A stretch of 38,019 nt of DNA from CAYVFC01 sp964450715 (lineage in GTDB: Bacteria; Myxococcota_A; Polyangia; Polyangiales; JAFGIB01), in assembly GCA_964450715.1 (NCBI GenBank), contig CAYVFC010000078.1:1-38019 (forward strand), written 5' to 3'. Below are positions 7,647-15,342 of this stretch, in pieces. Under the pieces are notes generated by a model. That model did not search any database and had not been told where the DNA came from. It saw only the letters and a list, made by a program, of their open reading frames with translations. The position numbers were made by a program, and so were the translations under genes. Every line of letters begins with the position of its first letter. Within the stretch, counting starts at the first letter, position 1.

Positions 7647-8501
7647 ATGGCGCGACCGGCAAATGACCGCGCCTCGAACCTCTCCGGAGAAGGGAAAGCC
7701 CCCTTGCCGGGCGAGCAGCGGCGCCCCTGGTTCTTGCGCCTGGCGCGAGGCTACGCGCACCGCAGGCTGGCGGACGAGTTCGACGGGGTACGTGTCCGGG
7801 GTCTGGGTCGGGCGCGAGTGCTCTGCGGCGGGCACCCGGTCATCATCGCGGCCAATCACGTCGCCTGGTGGGACGCCTTTCTGACCGTGCGGCTCGACCA
7901 GGCGCTGGGCACCGAAGGCTTCTGCTTGATGGATACCGACAACCTCGAGCGCCTCCCCTTCTTCGCCTGGCTGGGGGCCATCCCGCTAGACCGCTCCCAT
8001 CCGCGCAAGAGCCTGCACGACTTGCAGGCGAGCCTGGGCCTGCTCGACCGTCCCGGCCGCACCCTGTGGATCTTCCCCCAGGGCGAGCAGCGGCCCTTTC
8101 ACCTGCGGCCGCTCGGATTACACAAGGGCGTACGTTACCTCGCCGAGAAGAGCCGCGCGCCCGTTTTGCCGCTTTCCATCTCCTATCTCTACCGCCAAGC
8201 TCCCCGGCCGCGCATCGTGCTCGACCTGGGAGAGCCGCTCGACCTGTTCGGCGGCCGCTCCGCCTTCATGCAGGAGCTGGAATCGCGGCTGGTGCAAGGG
8301 CTTCAGGCCAACGACCGCTACCTCTTAAAGGGAGATACCGATTACGAATCGCTGGTCGCCGGCAGCGGCGATTCCTCGGACACGCCTACCGGCGCCCGGG
8401 TGCTGACTGCGCTGGGCGAGCTAGCCCATGCCGGGCGGCCCGGCGAGGTGGTTTCCCGTATCCGCCGGCTCGGGTCCGTCATACCGCGAGGCCGCTCATG
8501 A
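7647..8501 (+). CDS. Acyltransferase, CruD-like (PlsC superfamily)
   Basis: A 284-residue lysophospholipid-acyltransferase-fold protein. The catalytic HX4D box is NHVAWWDAF (His71, Asp76) and the substrate box is LWIFPQGEQRPF (about residue 150). In green sulfur bacteria a glycosyltransferase/acyltransferase pair (CruC/CruD) makes carotenoid glycoside esters, and the same adjacent pair is seen here, so transfer of a fatty acyl chain to the carotenoid sugar is the likely job. The N-terminal about 25 residues are polar and not conserved. The ATG at 7647 lies three bases after the glycosyltransferase stop. The C-terminus overlaps crtD by four bases. A general phospholipid acyltransferase role is less likely in this operon. 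Confidence 0.83.
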   Translation: MARPANDRASNLSGEGKAPLPGEQRRPWFLRLARGYAHRRLADEFDGVRVRGLGRARVLCGGHPVIIAANHVAWWDAFLTVRLDQALGTEGFCLMDTDNLERLPFFAWLGAIPLDRSHPRKSLHDLQASLGLLDRPGRTLWIFPQGEQRPFHLRPLGLHKGVRYLAEKSRAPVLPLSISYLYRQAPRPRIVLDLGEPLDLFGGRSAFMQELESRLVQGLQANDRYLLKGDTDYESLVAGSGDSSDTPTGARVLTALGELAHAGRPGEVVSRIRRLGSVIPRGRS

Positions 8502-9994
8502 AGTGGGACGCCCTGGTGGTGGGCGCCGGTATCGGCGGCCTTTCCGCTGCCGTGCACCTGGGCGCGGGCGGCCTGCGGGTGCGGGTGCTGGAGGCGGCCG
8601 ACGCGCCCGGGGGCAAAGCGGGCTCGGTGGTGCTGGACGGCGTACGGGTGGACACCGGGCCCAGCGTGCTCACCATGATCGACGTTTTCGCGGAGCTGTT
8701 CCGTACCGCCGGTACCCGGCTTGGGGACGAGATCAGCCTGCTCGTCCCCGATCCGGCCTTTCGGTACATCTATCCCGACGGGGTGACACTCGACGTCTAT
8801 CACCGGGCGGAGGAAACGCTACAGAGCGTGGAACGCGCGCTGGGCAGTAACGAACGGCAGCAGCTGGAAGCCTTTCTCCTCTACGCCGCCCGTATCTGGA
8901 ACGCGGCCGCGCCGGCCTTCGTGCTGGGCCCGGCTCCCACCATCGGTACGGTGCTGCGGCACGGCTGGCGCGCGGCGCAGATCCTCTACCGCATCGATCC
9001 GTTGCACTCGATGCGCGCGGCCATCCATAAACGGGTTCGCTCCCCGCACCTGCGCTCTCTGCTCGCCCGCTACGCAACCTATAACGGCTCGGACTTTCGC
9101 CTGGCGCCGGCCACCCTGAACTGCATCGCTCACCTGGAGCTGGCGCTCGGGGGCTACGGGGTCGAGGGCGGCATGGGGGCGCTGGTCGGGGCGCTGGTCC
9201 GGGTGGCCGAGCGGCTGGGGGCCGAGATCTCCTGCGGCTCCGAGGTAGAGAGGATAGAGATCACAAACGGCAAGGTGAGCGGGGTGGTATTGAGCCATGG
9301 CGAGCGCATCGCCTGCGAGCGGGTGATCGCCAACGCGGATGCCGCCCGGGTGGCCGGGCAGATGTTGCCCCCGAATATGCACCACGGCATTGTACTGGAT
9401 GGCCCGCTCTCCATGTCCGGGTACAACGCCGTGTTCCGCGCCCGGCGGCGGACCGGCGCCGGGCGCAGGATCGCGCACACGGTTCTCTTCCCCGAGGACT
9501 ACGAGCAGGAATTCATCGATATATTCGAAAGATCTAGGCCGCCCCGGGAACCCACCGTCTATCTCTGCGCCCAGGAGGTCTGCCACCGGATCGCGGGCTG
9601 GCCCGATCACGAGCCGGTCTTCGCCATGGCCAACGCGCCACCGACCGACCAGACGCACCAAGGGGAGCCGGCCGACCTCGAGCGGCTGGCGGCCAGGCTG
9701 CGGGAGCGCTGCCAGGGGGCCGGCCTCATCGATCGCGACGACCGGAGGCTCTGGGAGCGCACTCCGCGCGACCTGGCTCGGCTCTTTCCCTTCAGCCGCG
9801 GTAGCATCTACGGCCTGGCCTCCAATAACCGCTACGCCGCTTTCAAGCGTCCTCCCAACGTTTTGAAGTCCGTACCCGGTCTCTATCTGGCCTCGGGCAG
9901 CGTACATCCGGGGGGCGGCGTGCCGCTGGCCGTCCTCTCCGGTCGGGTGGCCGCGCGGGCGCTGCTGAATGCCGCGCCCCGGGGGGGCGTCTGA
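8498..9994 (+). CDS. crtD: CrtD-type carotenoid 3,4-desaturase
   Basis: A 498-residue FAD amine-oxidase-fold desaturase. The nucleotide-binding motif is VVGAGIGGLSAAVHLG (residues 7-22), then LEAADAPGGKAGSV and VDTGPSVLTMIDVF. The C-terminal signature GLYLASGSVHPGGGVPLAVL is the form seen in CrtD (hydroxy/methoxyneurosporene 3,4-dehydrogenase) rather than in CrtI. CrtD acts on 1-hydroxylated acyclic carotenoids, so it fits directly after CrtC. The start overlaps the acyltransferase stop (ATGA at 8498-8501), supported by GCGAGG. The same reading frame is open much further upstream, but that part is antisense-like shadow inside the acyltransferase gene. A second phytoene desaturase is the alternative reading. 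Confidence 0.88.
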   Translation: MKWDALVVGAGIGGLSAAVHLGAGGLRVRVLEAADAPGGKAGSVVLDGVRVDTGPSVLTMIDVFAELFRTAGTRLGDEISLLVPDPAFRYIYPDGVTLDVYHRAEETLQSVERALGSNERQQLEAFLLYAARIWNAAAPAFVLGPAPTIGTVLRHGWRAAQILYRIDPLHSMRAAIHKRVRSPHLRSLLARYATYNGSDFRLAPATLNCIAHLELALGGYGVEGGMGALVGALVRVAERLGAEISCGSEVERIEITNGKVSGVVLSHGERIACERVIANADAARVAGQMLPPNMHHGIVLDGPLSMSGYNAVFRARRRTGAGRRIAHTVLFPEDYEQEFIDIFERSRPPREPTVYLCAQEVCHRIAGWPDHEPVFAMANAPPTDQTHQGEPADLERLAARLRERCQGAGLIDRDDRRLWERTPRDLARLFPFSRGSIYGLASNNRYAAFKRPPNVLKSVPGLYLASGSVHPGGGVPLAVLSGRVAARALLNAAPRGGV

Positions 9995-10905
9995 TGAGGG
10001 CGATAGCGGTACGGAAGCGCTTCGAGCCCTCCAGAAGCGACGGCGCCGGATCGAAGAGCGGCGCCGCGCGGGTGTTACTGATCGGCCTTTTGTTGCTCCA
10101 ATCGGGCTTCGCGCGGGCGGCAGACGGCGACCAGCCGGCCGCGTCGGCCGCGGAAGAAGGCCATGCGGAAAACGCCGCCTCGGGAGCTCCTGCTCGCGGC
10201 AAGCGCGCGCGGGATCGGTACGCCCGGCGTTTTACCGGGCGCTGGGCCATGCTGCAGGTCATCGTCACCGAGTCCGATCTACCGGTGGTCGGCAAGATCT
10301 ACGCCACTACCCGGGTGGTAACCCTGTTCGATCTCGGATACGAACGGCAGCGGTTGAGCGGAAAGGGCTCGCTCTGCCTGATGGAGATCGACAGCGGGAC
10401 CTCGATGGTCGATACGGTGCTTCCAGCAGCCTTCGTGCGGTCGCTTCCCCGACCAGTAATCGACGCCTCGCTCCGGCAACGCGGCGATCGCTGGCTTTTC
10501 GGACAGAAGCGGCAGACCATCCTGGTAGGGGCGAGGTTGAAGGACCCGTTGCGCGATCCGTTGCCTACCAGGGAGGGCGACTCCAGGGTGTTCGACCAGG
10601 ACCGGGACGGCAAGCCGGGCGTGACCATTCACGTTGACGGTATCGTACAGGGCGACATCTACGTGGTGCAGCGCAACTGGACCGCGCTCAGCGGCGAGCT
10701 CGAGGCGCCCGGGCGATTCAAAGGGCGCATCGTCTTTGGCAACGAGCAGCACATCCTGGGCGCGACCTCCTGGTTTTTGAAGCATCCCCCGGGGGTAAAG
10801 CCGACCCCGGAGCGGAGCCTCTTTCACTTGGTGCGGGTGGGCAGCAAGACAGGCTGTTCAGAAGCGTTAGGGTTGTTCAATCTGGCCAAAAAAAACGGCG
10901 GTTGA
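9994..10905 (+). CDS. Exported protein of unknown function, end of crtC operon
   Basis: A 303-residue protein with a long basic N-region and a signal peptide core (residues about 26-42, cleavage after ARA). The mature part begins with an Ala/Glu-rich linker (about 43-75) and then a folded domain. Notable is DQDRDGKPGVTIHVDG, a calcium-loop-like DxDxDG element, followed by QGDIYVVQRNWTALSG. The start ATG overlaps the crtD stop (TGATG), so it is part of the operon and translationally coupled. I do not recognise a family. It may be a periplasmic or outer-membrane partner for the carotenoid glycoside ester, which is inference from position. The long N-region leaves some doubt about the start. Confidence 0.72.
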   Translation: MRAIAVRKRFEPSRSDGAGSKSGAARVLLIGLLLLQSGFARAADGDQPAASAAEEGHAENAASGAPARGKRARDRYARRFTGRWAMLQVIVTESDLPVVGKIYATTRVVTLFDLGYERQRLSGKGSLCLMEIDSGTSMVDTVLPAAFVRSLPRPVIDASLRQRGDRWLFGQKRQTILVGARLKDPLRDPLPTREGDSRVFDQDRDGKPGVTIHVDGIVQGDIYVVQRNWTALSGELEAPGRFKGRIVFGNEQHILGATSWFLKHPPGVKPTPERSLFHLVRVGSKTGCSEALGLFNLAKKNGG

Positions 10906-10938
10906 CGAATGCATTTGACCGCGTCACGGCCCGCGTGA

Positions 10939-11005
10939 TGTCATTTCGACCGAAGGGGAGAAGTAAATTTTTTCATGGAGATCTCTCACTTCGTTCGAGA
11001 TGGCA
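10939..11005. repeat. Palindromic intergenic repeat, copy A
   Basis: The left arm starts TGTCATTTCGACCGAAG and the right arm ends ACTTCGTTCGAGATGGCA, which are imperfect inverted complements around an A/T-rich centre. A second copy with the same arms lies at 12468-12539. Such small, mobile-looking palindromes are usually non-autonomous, REP/MITE-like intergenic elements. This copy has a degenerate left arm and an expanded right arm. Confidence 0.7.
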
Positions 11006-11069
11006 CCGCGGTTCGTTCGAGATGGCACCGCGGTTCGTTCGAGATGGCACCGCGGTTCGTTCGAGATGG
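10993..11069. repeat. 22-base tandem repeat, three full copies plus 11 bases
   Basis: The unit gttcgagatggcaccgcggttc occurs perfectly at 10993-11014, 11015-11036 and 11037-11058, followed by a partial unit to 11069. The unit is the right arm of the palindromic element, so this looks like local slippage or recombination on that arm. There are no unique spacers, so it is not a CRISPR array. Confidence 0.9.
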
Positions 11070-11203
11070 TCGTCTACCTTTTCCCACCCTGCATACATTA
11101 TCTAGCCGCTCTGCACGATAAGGGTCCGTGACAAAATAACTCGATCAGATTTCGGAGCGCGACGGCCCCGGATGCAAGGCGCGACGACGAGAAATATTGG
11201 GGA

Positions 11204-11221
11204 TATTTTGCGGTGCCTCCT
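11204..11221. repeat. Short repeat, copy 2 (matches 35-52)
   Basis: Exact second copy of the 18-base sequence at 35-52, lying about 70 bases upstream of the aldo/keto reductase start. The preceding bases (from about 11110) form a distinct non-coding block that may be a longer copy of the same element. Confidence 0.5.
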
Positions 11222-11291
11222 AACCATTCCTTTTGAGCCCGCAGCCGGTTCGTGGTACCTGTAGACCTGTTTTTCGAACCACGGGTGACTC

Positions 11292-12440
11292 ATGAGATAC
11301 AGGAAATTCGGCAAGCTGGACTGGACGGTATCGGTGCTGGGCTTCGGGGCCATGCGGCTACCGGTGATCGACGGCGACCAGGGCCGGATCGACCAGGAAG
11401 AGGCGACCCGCATGATCCGCCACGCCATCGACCGGGGCGTCAACTACGTGGATACGGCCTACCCCTACCACGGCGGCAACAGCGAGGCGCTGGTGGGTCG
11501 GGCCCTGGGCGACGGCTACCGCGAGAAGGTCCGGGTGGCTACCAAGCTGCCGCCCTGGTTCGTGACCAGGCGCGAGGACTTCGACAAGTTCCTGACAGAG
11601 CAACTGCAGCGCCTGCAGACCGACTGCATCGATTTCTATTTACTACACGGTATGAACGCGGAACAGTGGCCCAGGCTTCGTGACATGGGAGTCATCGCCT
11701 GGGCCGAGCAGCAGATCGCTCGCGGCCGCATCGGACACCTCGGCTTTTCCTTTCACGACGAGCTCGACGTTTTCAAGCAGATCGTGGACGCCTACGACAA
11801 CTGGGCCTTCTGCCAGATCCAGTACAACTTCATGGATATCGAGCACCAGGCCGGCCGCGCCGGGCTGGACTATGCCGTGGAGAAGGAGCTGGCGGTGGTG
11901 GTGATGGAGCCCATCCGCGGCGGGCAGGTCACCAAGAAGGTCCCCGACTCGATCGCCGCCCTCTGGGCCAAGGCGGGTGACGAGCGCACCATCGCCGACC
12001 GGGCGCTGCAGTTCGTCTGGGATCACCCCGGGGTTTCGGTGGCGCTCAGCGGCATGAGCGACATGAGCCAGCTCGAACAAAACCTGGCGAGCGCTGACCG
12101 CGCCCAGGCCGGCTCGCTCAGCGAGGACGAGCGAGCTCTGTTGGGAGAAGTCCGCGAGCAGTACGCCCGCCTCTATCCCATCCCCTGCACCTCCTGCGGC
12201 TACTGCCTGCCCTGCGAGAACGGCGTACGCATCAGCCGTATCTTCGAGATCTACAACGACGGCTTCATCTACGAAGACCACCGCCGTTCCCGCTTCCTCT
12301 ACTTCATGCTGCCCCCGGACCAGCAAGCGGACAACTGCGTCGAGTGCGGCACCTGCGAGGAGCACTGCCCGCAGCACGTCCCGGTGCGCGAGTGGCTGAA
12401 GAAGGCTCACCCCTGGCTAACCCCGAAAAAGAAGGCCTGA
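11292..12440 (+). CDS. Aldo/keto reductase with C-terminal 4Fe-4S domain
   Basis: A 382-residue oxidoreductase. The N-terminal two-thirds is an aldo/keto reductase barrel with the usual tetrad: Asp54 and Tyr59 in VDTAYPYHGG, Lys85 in VATKLPPW and His119 in FYLLHG. The C-terminal part carries two cysteine groups, CTSCGYCLPC (about residues 300-309) and CVECGTCEEHCPQH (about 349-362), as in bacterial ferredoxin-type AKRs. The family probably passes electrons between NAD(P)H or substrate and iron-sulfur clusters. Its natural substrate is generally unknown. The ATG at 11292 has only a weak ribosome site. It stands alone between repeat-rich spacers. Confidence 0.93.
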   Translation: MRYRKFGKLDWTVSVLGFGAMRLPVIDGDQGRIDQEEATRMIRHAIDRGVNYVDTAYPYHGGNSEALVGRALGDGYREKVRVATKLPPWFVTRREDFDKFLTEQLQRLQTDCIDFYLLHGMNAEQWPRLRDMGVIAWAEQQIARGRIGHLGFSFHDELDVFKQIVDAYDNWAFCQIQYNFMDIEHQAGRAGLDYAVEKELAVVVMEPIRGGQVTKKVPDSIAALWAKAGDERTIADRALQFVWDHPGVSVALSGMSDMSQLEQNLASADRAQAGSLSEDERALLGEVREQYARLYPIPCTSCGYCLPCENGVRISRIFEIYNDGFIYEDHRRSRFLYFMLPPDQQADNCVECGTCEEHCPQHVPVREWLKKAHPWLTPKKKA

Positions 12441-12467
12441 CCGCCGTCGTTGTCATTTCGACGTCCA

Positions 12468-12539
12468 TGTCATTTCGACCGAGGTGAGAAATCTCTCTTT
12501 TCTTTTTATAGAGATCTCTCACTTTCGTTCGAGATGACA
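12468..12539. repeat. Palindromic intergenic repeat, copy B
   Basis: The left arm TGTCATTTCGACCGAGGTGA and the right arm ending CACTTTCGTTCGAGATGACA are imperfect inverted complements of about 28 bases around a T-rich centre. Copy A is at 10939-11005. A truncated extra left end (TGTCATTTCGACG) lies just in front at 12451-12463. It sits between convergent genes and could also fold as an RNA hairpin that ends transcription. Confidence 0.72.
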
Positions 12540-12576
12540 CCGAAAACAGCAGCGAAGACGTCGCTGAGACCGTACG

Positions 12577-13002
12577 CTACTCGAAGTCGCGTTGCGAGCG
12601 CTGCCGTTTGCGCCCGGCCGTGCGCTTCTTGTCGGCCAGGCGCCGTTCTCTCGCGGCGCGGCTCGGCCGGGTGGGCTTGCGGGGCTTGGGCGCGACCAGG
12701 GCGGCGCGTATCAATGCGGCCAGCCGCTCGCGCGCGTCCTCGAGATTGCGCGTCTGGTCCCGCGTCCTTTGGCTCACCACGACCAGCTGGCCCTCCGCAT
12801 CCAGACGCCGCCGGTTGCGCGCGATCAACCGCTGTTTGACCTCGGGCGAAAGTACACGGCACCGCGCCACGTCGAACCTGAGGTCGACCTTGGATGCGAC
12901 CTTGTTCACGTTCTGCCCGCCCGGCCCGGACGAGCGCGAGCTGGTCCACCCGAGATAACGGGCCGGTACGGTAAGGTCCTGGGTTACGACGAGCGGTTCC
13001 AC
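12577..13002 (-). CDS. arfB: Ribosome-rescue peptidyl-tRNA hydrolase ArfB (YaeJ)
   Basis: A 141-residue release-factor-like protein that frees stalled ribosomes by hydrolysing peptidyl-tRNA. The catalytic GGQ sits in SSGPGGQNVNKVASKVDLRF (residues 24-43). There is no codon-recognition domain. The tail (about 105-141) is very rich in Lys/Arg and is the part that enters the empty mRNA channel in known ArfB. The length matches the family. The start is GTG at 13002 because the conserved N-terminus begins there, though no strong ribosome site is visible. It converges with the aldo/keto reductase across palindromic repeat B. It is a housekeeping gene, not part of the pigment pathways. Confidence 0.93.
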   Translation of the reverse strand: MEPLVVTQDLTVPARYLGWTSSRSSGPGGQNVNKVASKVDLRFDVARCRVLSPEVKQRLIARNRRRLDAEGQLVVVSQRTRDQTRNLEDARERLAALIRAALVAPKPRKPTRPSRAARERRLADKKRTAGRKRQRSQRDFE

Positions 13003-13123
13003 CAGATTCAGTATACGCTCGGCCGCCCTCCGCCGCAGGCGAGCTAGAGCAGCGAACGGGTTGAAAACTCTTTGAGTTCGTGTGTTTAGAGGGTGTCAGA
13101 TTCGGTGCTCTAGGATGTCGCGG

Positions 13124-13429
13124 CTACAGGTGTCCCGCGATCCAGGTGACGGCGTTCGTGTACCAGGCGTCCGGGCCGGTGGCCCCCAGATGCGCGCCCA
13201 GCGTCACCAGGGCGGCGGCGATGAAGAGGGGGAGCACCACGTACTTCAGCAGGCGTATCTTCGGTCTGCTGCGTTTGACCGGTCTGACGCTGGCGTCGGC
13301 CCGACTCTCCGCGCCGTCCCGGGCGGCAACGGCCAGGCGGTCCTGCGAAGAAGCGGCGAATTCGACCTCCGGCTCCGCTCCAGACCCGGAAGCGTCCACC
13401 TTTCCGTCGAAGCCTTCGTGGTCGCTCAT
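13124..13429 (-). CDS. Small single-span membrane protein, unknown
   Basis: A 101-residue protein with an acidic, polar N-terminal half (to about residue 52), a basic stretch (RPVKRSRPKIRLLKY) and one membrane segment (about 68-86) near the C-terminus. This arrangement suggests a cytosolic N-terminus and a tail anchor. Its ATG overlaps the stop of the upstream metzincin-like gene (ATGA at 13426-13429), so the two are translated as a unit and probably act together. I do not recognise a family. Confidence 0.6.
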   Translation of the reverse strand: MSDHEGFDGKVDASGSGAEPEVEFAASSQDRLAVAARDGAESRADASVRPVKRSRPKIRLLKYVVLPLFIAAALVTLGAHLGATGPDAWYTNAVTWIAGHL

Positions 13430-14541
13430 CTTCCCGCCTCCGGTAGATAGGGCCGGCCCTTGCGGCTAAGGATGCGCTGGCGGTTTTCCAGATCGATCCA
13501 GGGCGCCCGTCCCGGGATGACCGGCCCATCGCTCATCCAGCTTCCCAGCCGATAGGCCTCGCTGTTCGGATCGATCACGCCCTGCGCTCCCAGCAGATGC
13601 CCGATACTGCGCAGCGCGCCCCGCAGGTGGGGTGGATCGCTGTTGGCCGTGGTGCCGACCAGGCCGTAGGCGCCATTGAATGGGCTATCGGCTGGCGGGG
13701 TTCCCTTGAGGTACCAGTAGGCGCTCAGCCGTTCGGCCACGAAACCGAGTAGGACGTCCGCGCCTTCGCGGGGCCGCCCGCGCAGATCGCCATAGACCGC
13801 CTCCACCTCCATACCCGCCAGCGTCTGGTCCCATTTCATGACTCCCACCAGGGAGATATCGATACCGAAGTTTTCTCGGTACAGCTGGGCGGCTGCGCTC
13901 ATGGTGCGTTGGACCAGGGAGATCCAGTCCCCGTTCGCGCTGGCATATCGCTGGTCGACCAGCACCTTCACCTTAACGGTGGTGGGGACGTTGAACGAGA
14001 CCCGCGGATCGGCCGGCACAACCCCGGACGGCGCGGCCGGCGTCCCTATCGACATCGCTTGTGCTTCCGGCGTCGCCGTCCCCGCTCCGGTCGCCGTCGC
14101 CATATCGACCGGCTCCGCGATGTTGGGCTGCCCGGGAGCGATGGCCAGCGAGGGAGCGGCGGCCTCACCAGGCGCCGCCGGTCCGGTAGTTGCGGATTCG
14201 GCGGGCGCTATAGCCGCCCCGAGGGATTCCGGCGCCTGTTCCGGCATTGGTGGAACCGCCGATCCGCCGGTCGCCGCTGGCCCACGGTTAGGAGAACCGG
14301 CATACGGGCCATCGGCAGCAGGCCCGCCCGCAAACCTGTCACCCGCAACCGCTTGCCCTGCGGCCGAGCCCTCGCCCTCGCCGCTCTTCATCCTCAGAAC
14401 GTCGCGCTCGAACCACAAGACTTCTTCTCGGTACCTGTCGCCGAGATAGATACCCCAGCAGATCGGCGCGCAGATCAGGGCGACGATACCGACCGCTTTG
14501 GTGATATTCCACAGCCTTCTGATACGGCCGCTCCGCTCCAT
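13426..14541 (-). CDS. Membrane-anchored metzincin-like protein with a degenerate zinc site
   Basis: A 371-residue protein with an N-terminal membrane segment (about 15-32), a low-complexity Ala/Gly/Pro-rich linker (about 55-180) and a folded C-terminal domain (about 185-355). That domain resembles reprolysin-like metzincins: a first strand VKVLVDQRYA, a helix with AAQLYRENFGIDISL, and a late segment LRSIGHLLGAQGVIDPNSE. In active relatives this place reads HExxHxxGxxH. Here the first His and Glu are Arg and Ser, and the last His is Gly, so only one zinc His remains. It is followed by SWMSDG, like the metzincin Met-turn. I therefore call it a pseudoprotease. The link to metzincins is from my own pattern reading and is moderate. 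It is coupled to the small membrane gene downstream. Confidence 0.65.
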   Translation of the reverse strand: MERSGRIRRLWNITKAVGIVALICAPICWGIYLGDRYREEVLWFERDVLRMKSGEGEGSAAGQAVAGDRFAGGPAADGPYAGSPNRGPAATGGSAVPPMPEQAPESLGAAIAPAESATTGPAAPGEAAAPSLAIAPGQPNIAEPVDMATATGAGTATPEAQAMSIGTPAAPSGVVPADPRVSFNVPTTVKVKVLVDQRYASANGDWISLVQRTMSAAAQLYRENFGIDISLVGVMKWDQTLAGMEVEAVYGDLRGRPREGADVLLGFVAERLSAYWYLKGTPPADSPFNGAYGLVGTTANSDPPHLRGALRSIGHLLGAQGVIDPNSEAYRLGSWMSDGPVIPGRAPWIDLENRQRILSRKGRPYLPEAGR

Positions 14542-14680
14542 AAAGACGCGTTTCCCAACCGGCCCGCTAGCTCGATTGACGCTTCCTTATAAACAACGTG
14601 TCGCGATCGCGCAAATAGTGGCACCCCCGGCACGGAGCCCCTCGATCCGGTAAGAAGCAGCGTTATCCTGCCAGACATCG

Positions 14681-15190
14681 CTATCCCGGGAGCCTCGCGG
14701 GAACGGCGGCATCCGCTTCGACCTGGACCATGGAGCCCTTTCCGGAGGGGGGGTCGAGCCGGTCGATCAGATCGCTGGCCTTGCGATCCCACAAGGTCTT
14801 GAAGCCGGCGGACACCACCGTGCCGACGGTAAACGGAAGCAGGTAGGAAGCCGAGGCGTTCACGAGGGCCAGGCGGGCGACGTTGCCAGCGAGGAGACCC
14901 AGCGAAGCCGACAGTCCCACTCCTACCGATTCGCTGGCCGTGGCCGCGATCGCCCGTCGCTTGCTGATCCTGGCTTGCAGGTACGCGCGGGTATTGTTGA
15001 CCGCCGAGATGCCGCCCCACACGCCGGCGACCACCGCCCCGGCCTTGAAAGCGCCCACGGCCACCAGATCCCGCCGGGCCAGGGTCCCCACCAACCTGGC
15101 ACCTTGCCCCATCCGGGCGCGGATGAGGGAGGGAAGCTCTCTGCGTATCTTTACCCTGACCGCTTCGATAATGATGGTCTCTCCAGCCAT
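14681..15190 (-). CDS. Small membrane-associated protein, unknown
   Basis: A 169-residue protein with a basic N-terminal half and two Gly/Ala-rich hydrophobic stretches (about 43-62 and 88-125), then a polar tail with an Asp/Pro segment. The ATG at 15190 is preceded by AAAGGACGG, a good ribosome site. It could be a membrane-inserting or vesicle-associated protein, but no family is recognised. It lies between the metzincin-like pair and the pigment methyltransferase in the same direction. The 139-base gap before the former and 152-base gap after the latter suggest its own transcription unit. Confidence 0.55.
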   Translation of the reverse strand: MAGETIIIEAVRVKIRRELPSLIRARMGQGARLVGTLARRDLVAVGAFKAGAVVAGVWGGISAVNNTRAYLQARISKRRAIAATASESVGVGLSASLGLLAGNVARLALVNASASYLLPFTVGTVVSAGFKTLWDRKASDLIDRLDPPSGKGSMVQVEADAAVPARLPG

Positions 15191-15342
15191 GATACCCGTC
15201 CTTTCACTTCACAGGTGAACTGGGGGAACCGTCCCGTTCAGGCTACCGAACCCGCAAACCGGCAGCCAGCAATAACCGATCATATCGCTCAACCGCGGCG
15301 TTTGAAAGCCTTCGCCTTCGCGGCTCGTGCCGCCCGCAGATA

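Larger units (their letters stand above)
10906..11291. other. Non-coding, repeat-rich spacer before the aldo/keto reductase
   Basis: This 386-base gap has no credible gene. Its first half holds a palindromic repeat element (10939-11005) with a tandem expansion of its right arm (10993-11069). Its second half (about 11100-11225) is a separate block that ends in the 18-base repeat shared with the start of the window. The promoter of the aldo/keto reductase gene should lie in the last about 70 bases, but I see no strong boxes. Confidence 0.6.

Noticed and set aside
10993..11069. CRISPR-like array
   Set aside because: The repeats are head to tail without unique spacers and match the arm of a palindromic element; no cas gene is present.
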